From Lanius collurio (taxonomy: Eukaryota; Chordata; Aves; Passeriformes; Laniidae), in the NCBI GenBank assembly GCA_020086605.1, contig JACBWW010000007.1, positions 17,919,256 to 17,983,255 of the forward strand: a stretch of 64,000 nucleotides of DNA. The letters run 5' to 3'. Of this stretch, positions 63,500 through 64,000 are shown piece by piece. The notes beneath the pieces were generated by a model. The model made no database searches, had not been told where the DNA came from, and saw nothing but the letters and a program-made list of their open reading frames with translations. Every line of letters begins with the position of its first letter. Positions within the stretch are counted from its first letter, which is position 1. A program made the translations under genes and the position numbers.

Positions 63500-64000
63500 C
63501 ATCCTTAGGATTTCCGTTCAGAAGAAAGGCTTTTTAGTAAACTATATACACAATCTGAATTCCTTCGTAATGCCTAAATAAAAATTATTTCACAATGCAT
63601 TTACAAGAAATGATACAAAAAGAAAACAAAATCAAAGAGAAAACAAGCAAACAAAAATATCCAGATACAATAAAATTTTACAAACCCCGAAAAAAAAAAT
63701 GGAGCTTCCAAAATAAAACAAAAAAGTTTTATAAATAAACAAACAAGTAACGAAAAAAGCCCGCAACCCAACAAACCCGTGGGAACATCTACACAAAAAC
63801 TTTTAAATGTTCTTTTGGATTTGTCTTAGTACATGAGTAATAAATGAGAACTGTTTCCTCATCAACTTCGAGTTAATTAGTCAATAAAAAGCCTTCGCAA
63901 GAAGCGATCCGTGACTGAAATCGTAGCGGTTCCGCGCGGTATAAAAGTTGGCATCACTTACAACTTTGTGTGTTTATTATTGGCATTTTTTTGTTTTCGC
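63500..64000 (-). other. Possible 3' UTR of a gene off the right edge
   Basis: Read on the minus strand the last 500 bases are T-rich with unique, non-repeat words and retained CpGs. The poly(A) hexamer complement occurs at 63973-63978 and 63362-63367. This resembles the long U-rich 3' UTR of a developmental regulator transcribed leftward into the window. No stop codon or coding end is visible inside the window and the downstream side of the 63362 signal is A-rich rather than GU-rich, so support is weak. Confidence 0.25.

Noticed and set aside
1..64000. microRNA, tRNA, snRNA or CRISPR loci
   Set aside because: I looked for a few familiar seeds and mature forms (such as miR-9, miR-124, miR-10 and miR-218), tRNA B-box-like words and regularly spaced repeats and found none. 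A covariance-model search would be more sensitive.

Overview
The window reads as nuclear DNA from a bird. Six fragments of CR1, the dominant LINE of bird genomes, are present. Several keep the CR1 3' end with its ATTCTRTG-type octamer and the ORF2 C-terminal signature (FSLEKRR, TRGNG, W.RLPREV). One probable old ERVL-type solo LTR is also present. There is no bacterial-style gene density, no operon, no CRISPR array, and no tRNA or rRNA gene that I could recognise.

Layout. Positions 1 to about 45.8 kb are AT-rich, gene-poor DNA resembling a gene desert. They hold the CR1 fragments (about 2.9-3.8, 5.8-6.0, 15.5-15.65, 16.0-16.7, 26.9-27.4 and 29.15-30.8 kb), the LTR (about 39.4-40.2 kb), simple repeats, and a few stretches that look like conserved non-coding elements, the best at about 36.36-36.80 kb. 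From about 46 kb to the right edge the character changes sharply. GC- and CpG-rich islands (about 47.2, 48.4-49.3, 49.6-50.1, 53.5-54.4, 57.7-60.5 and 62.7-63.0 kb) alternate with AT-rich, enhancer-like blocks carrying TAATTA, octamer and PBX/MEIS-type motifs. Several clustered islands beside a desert are typical of the surroundings of a developmental transcription-factor gene. I infer that such a gene lies beyond the right edge or is only touched there. I could not identify it.

Protein-coding content. I support no intact host coding exon. The long open frames in the GC-rich part look like by-products of low stop-codon density. The only recognisable protein remnants are decayed CR1 ORF2 pieces. 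The last ~650 bp, read on the minus strand, resembles U-rich 3' UTR, but this is weak.

Unexplained structure. The main items are G/T-only tracts of up to 154 bp at several places, one facing a nearby A/C-only tract; a diverged 38-bp direct repeat at 21.5 and 22.3 kb; a perfect 12-bp-arm hairpin at 18.8 kb; a consensus PBX-MEIS decamer in an AT-rich block between islands; and a C25 run beside a CpG island. I found no evidence of a new multi-gene system.
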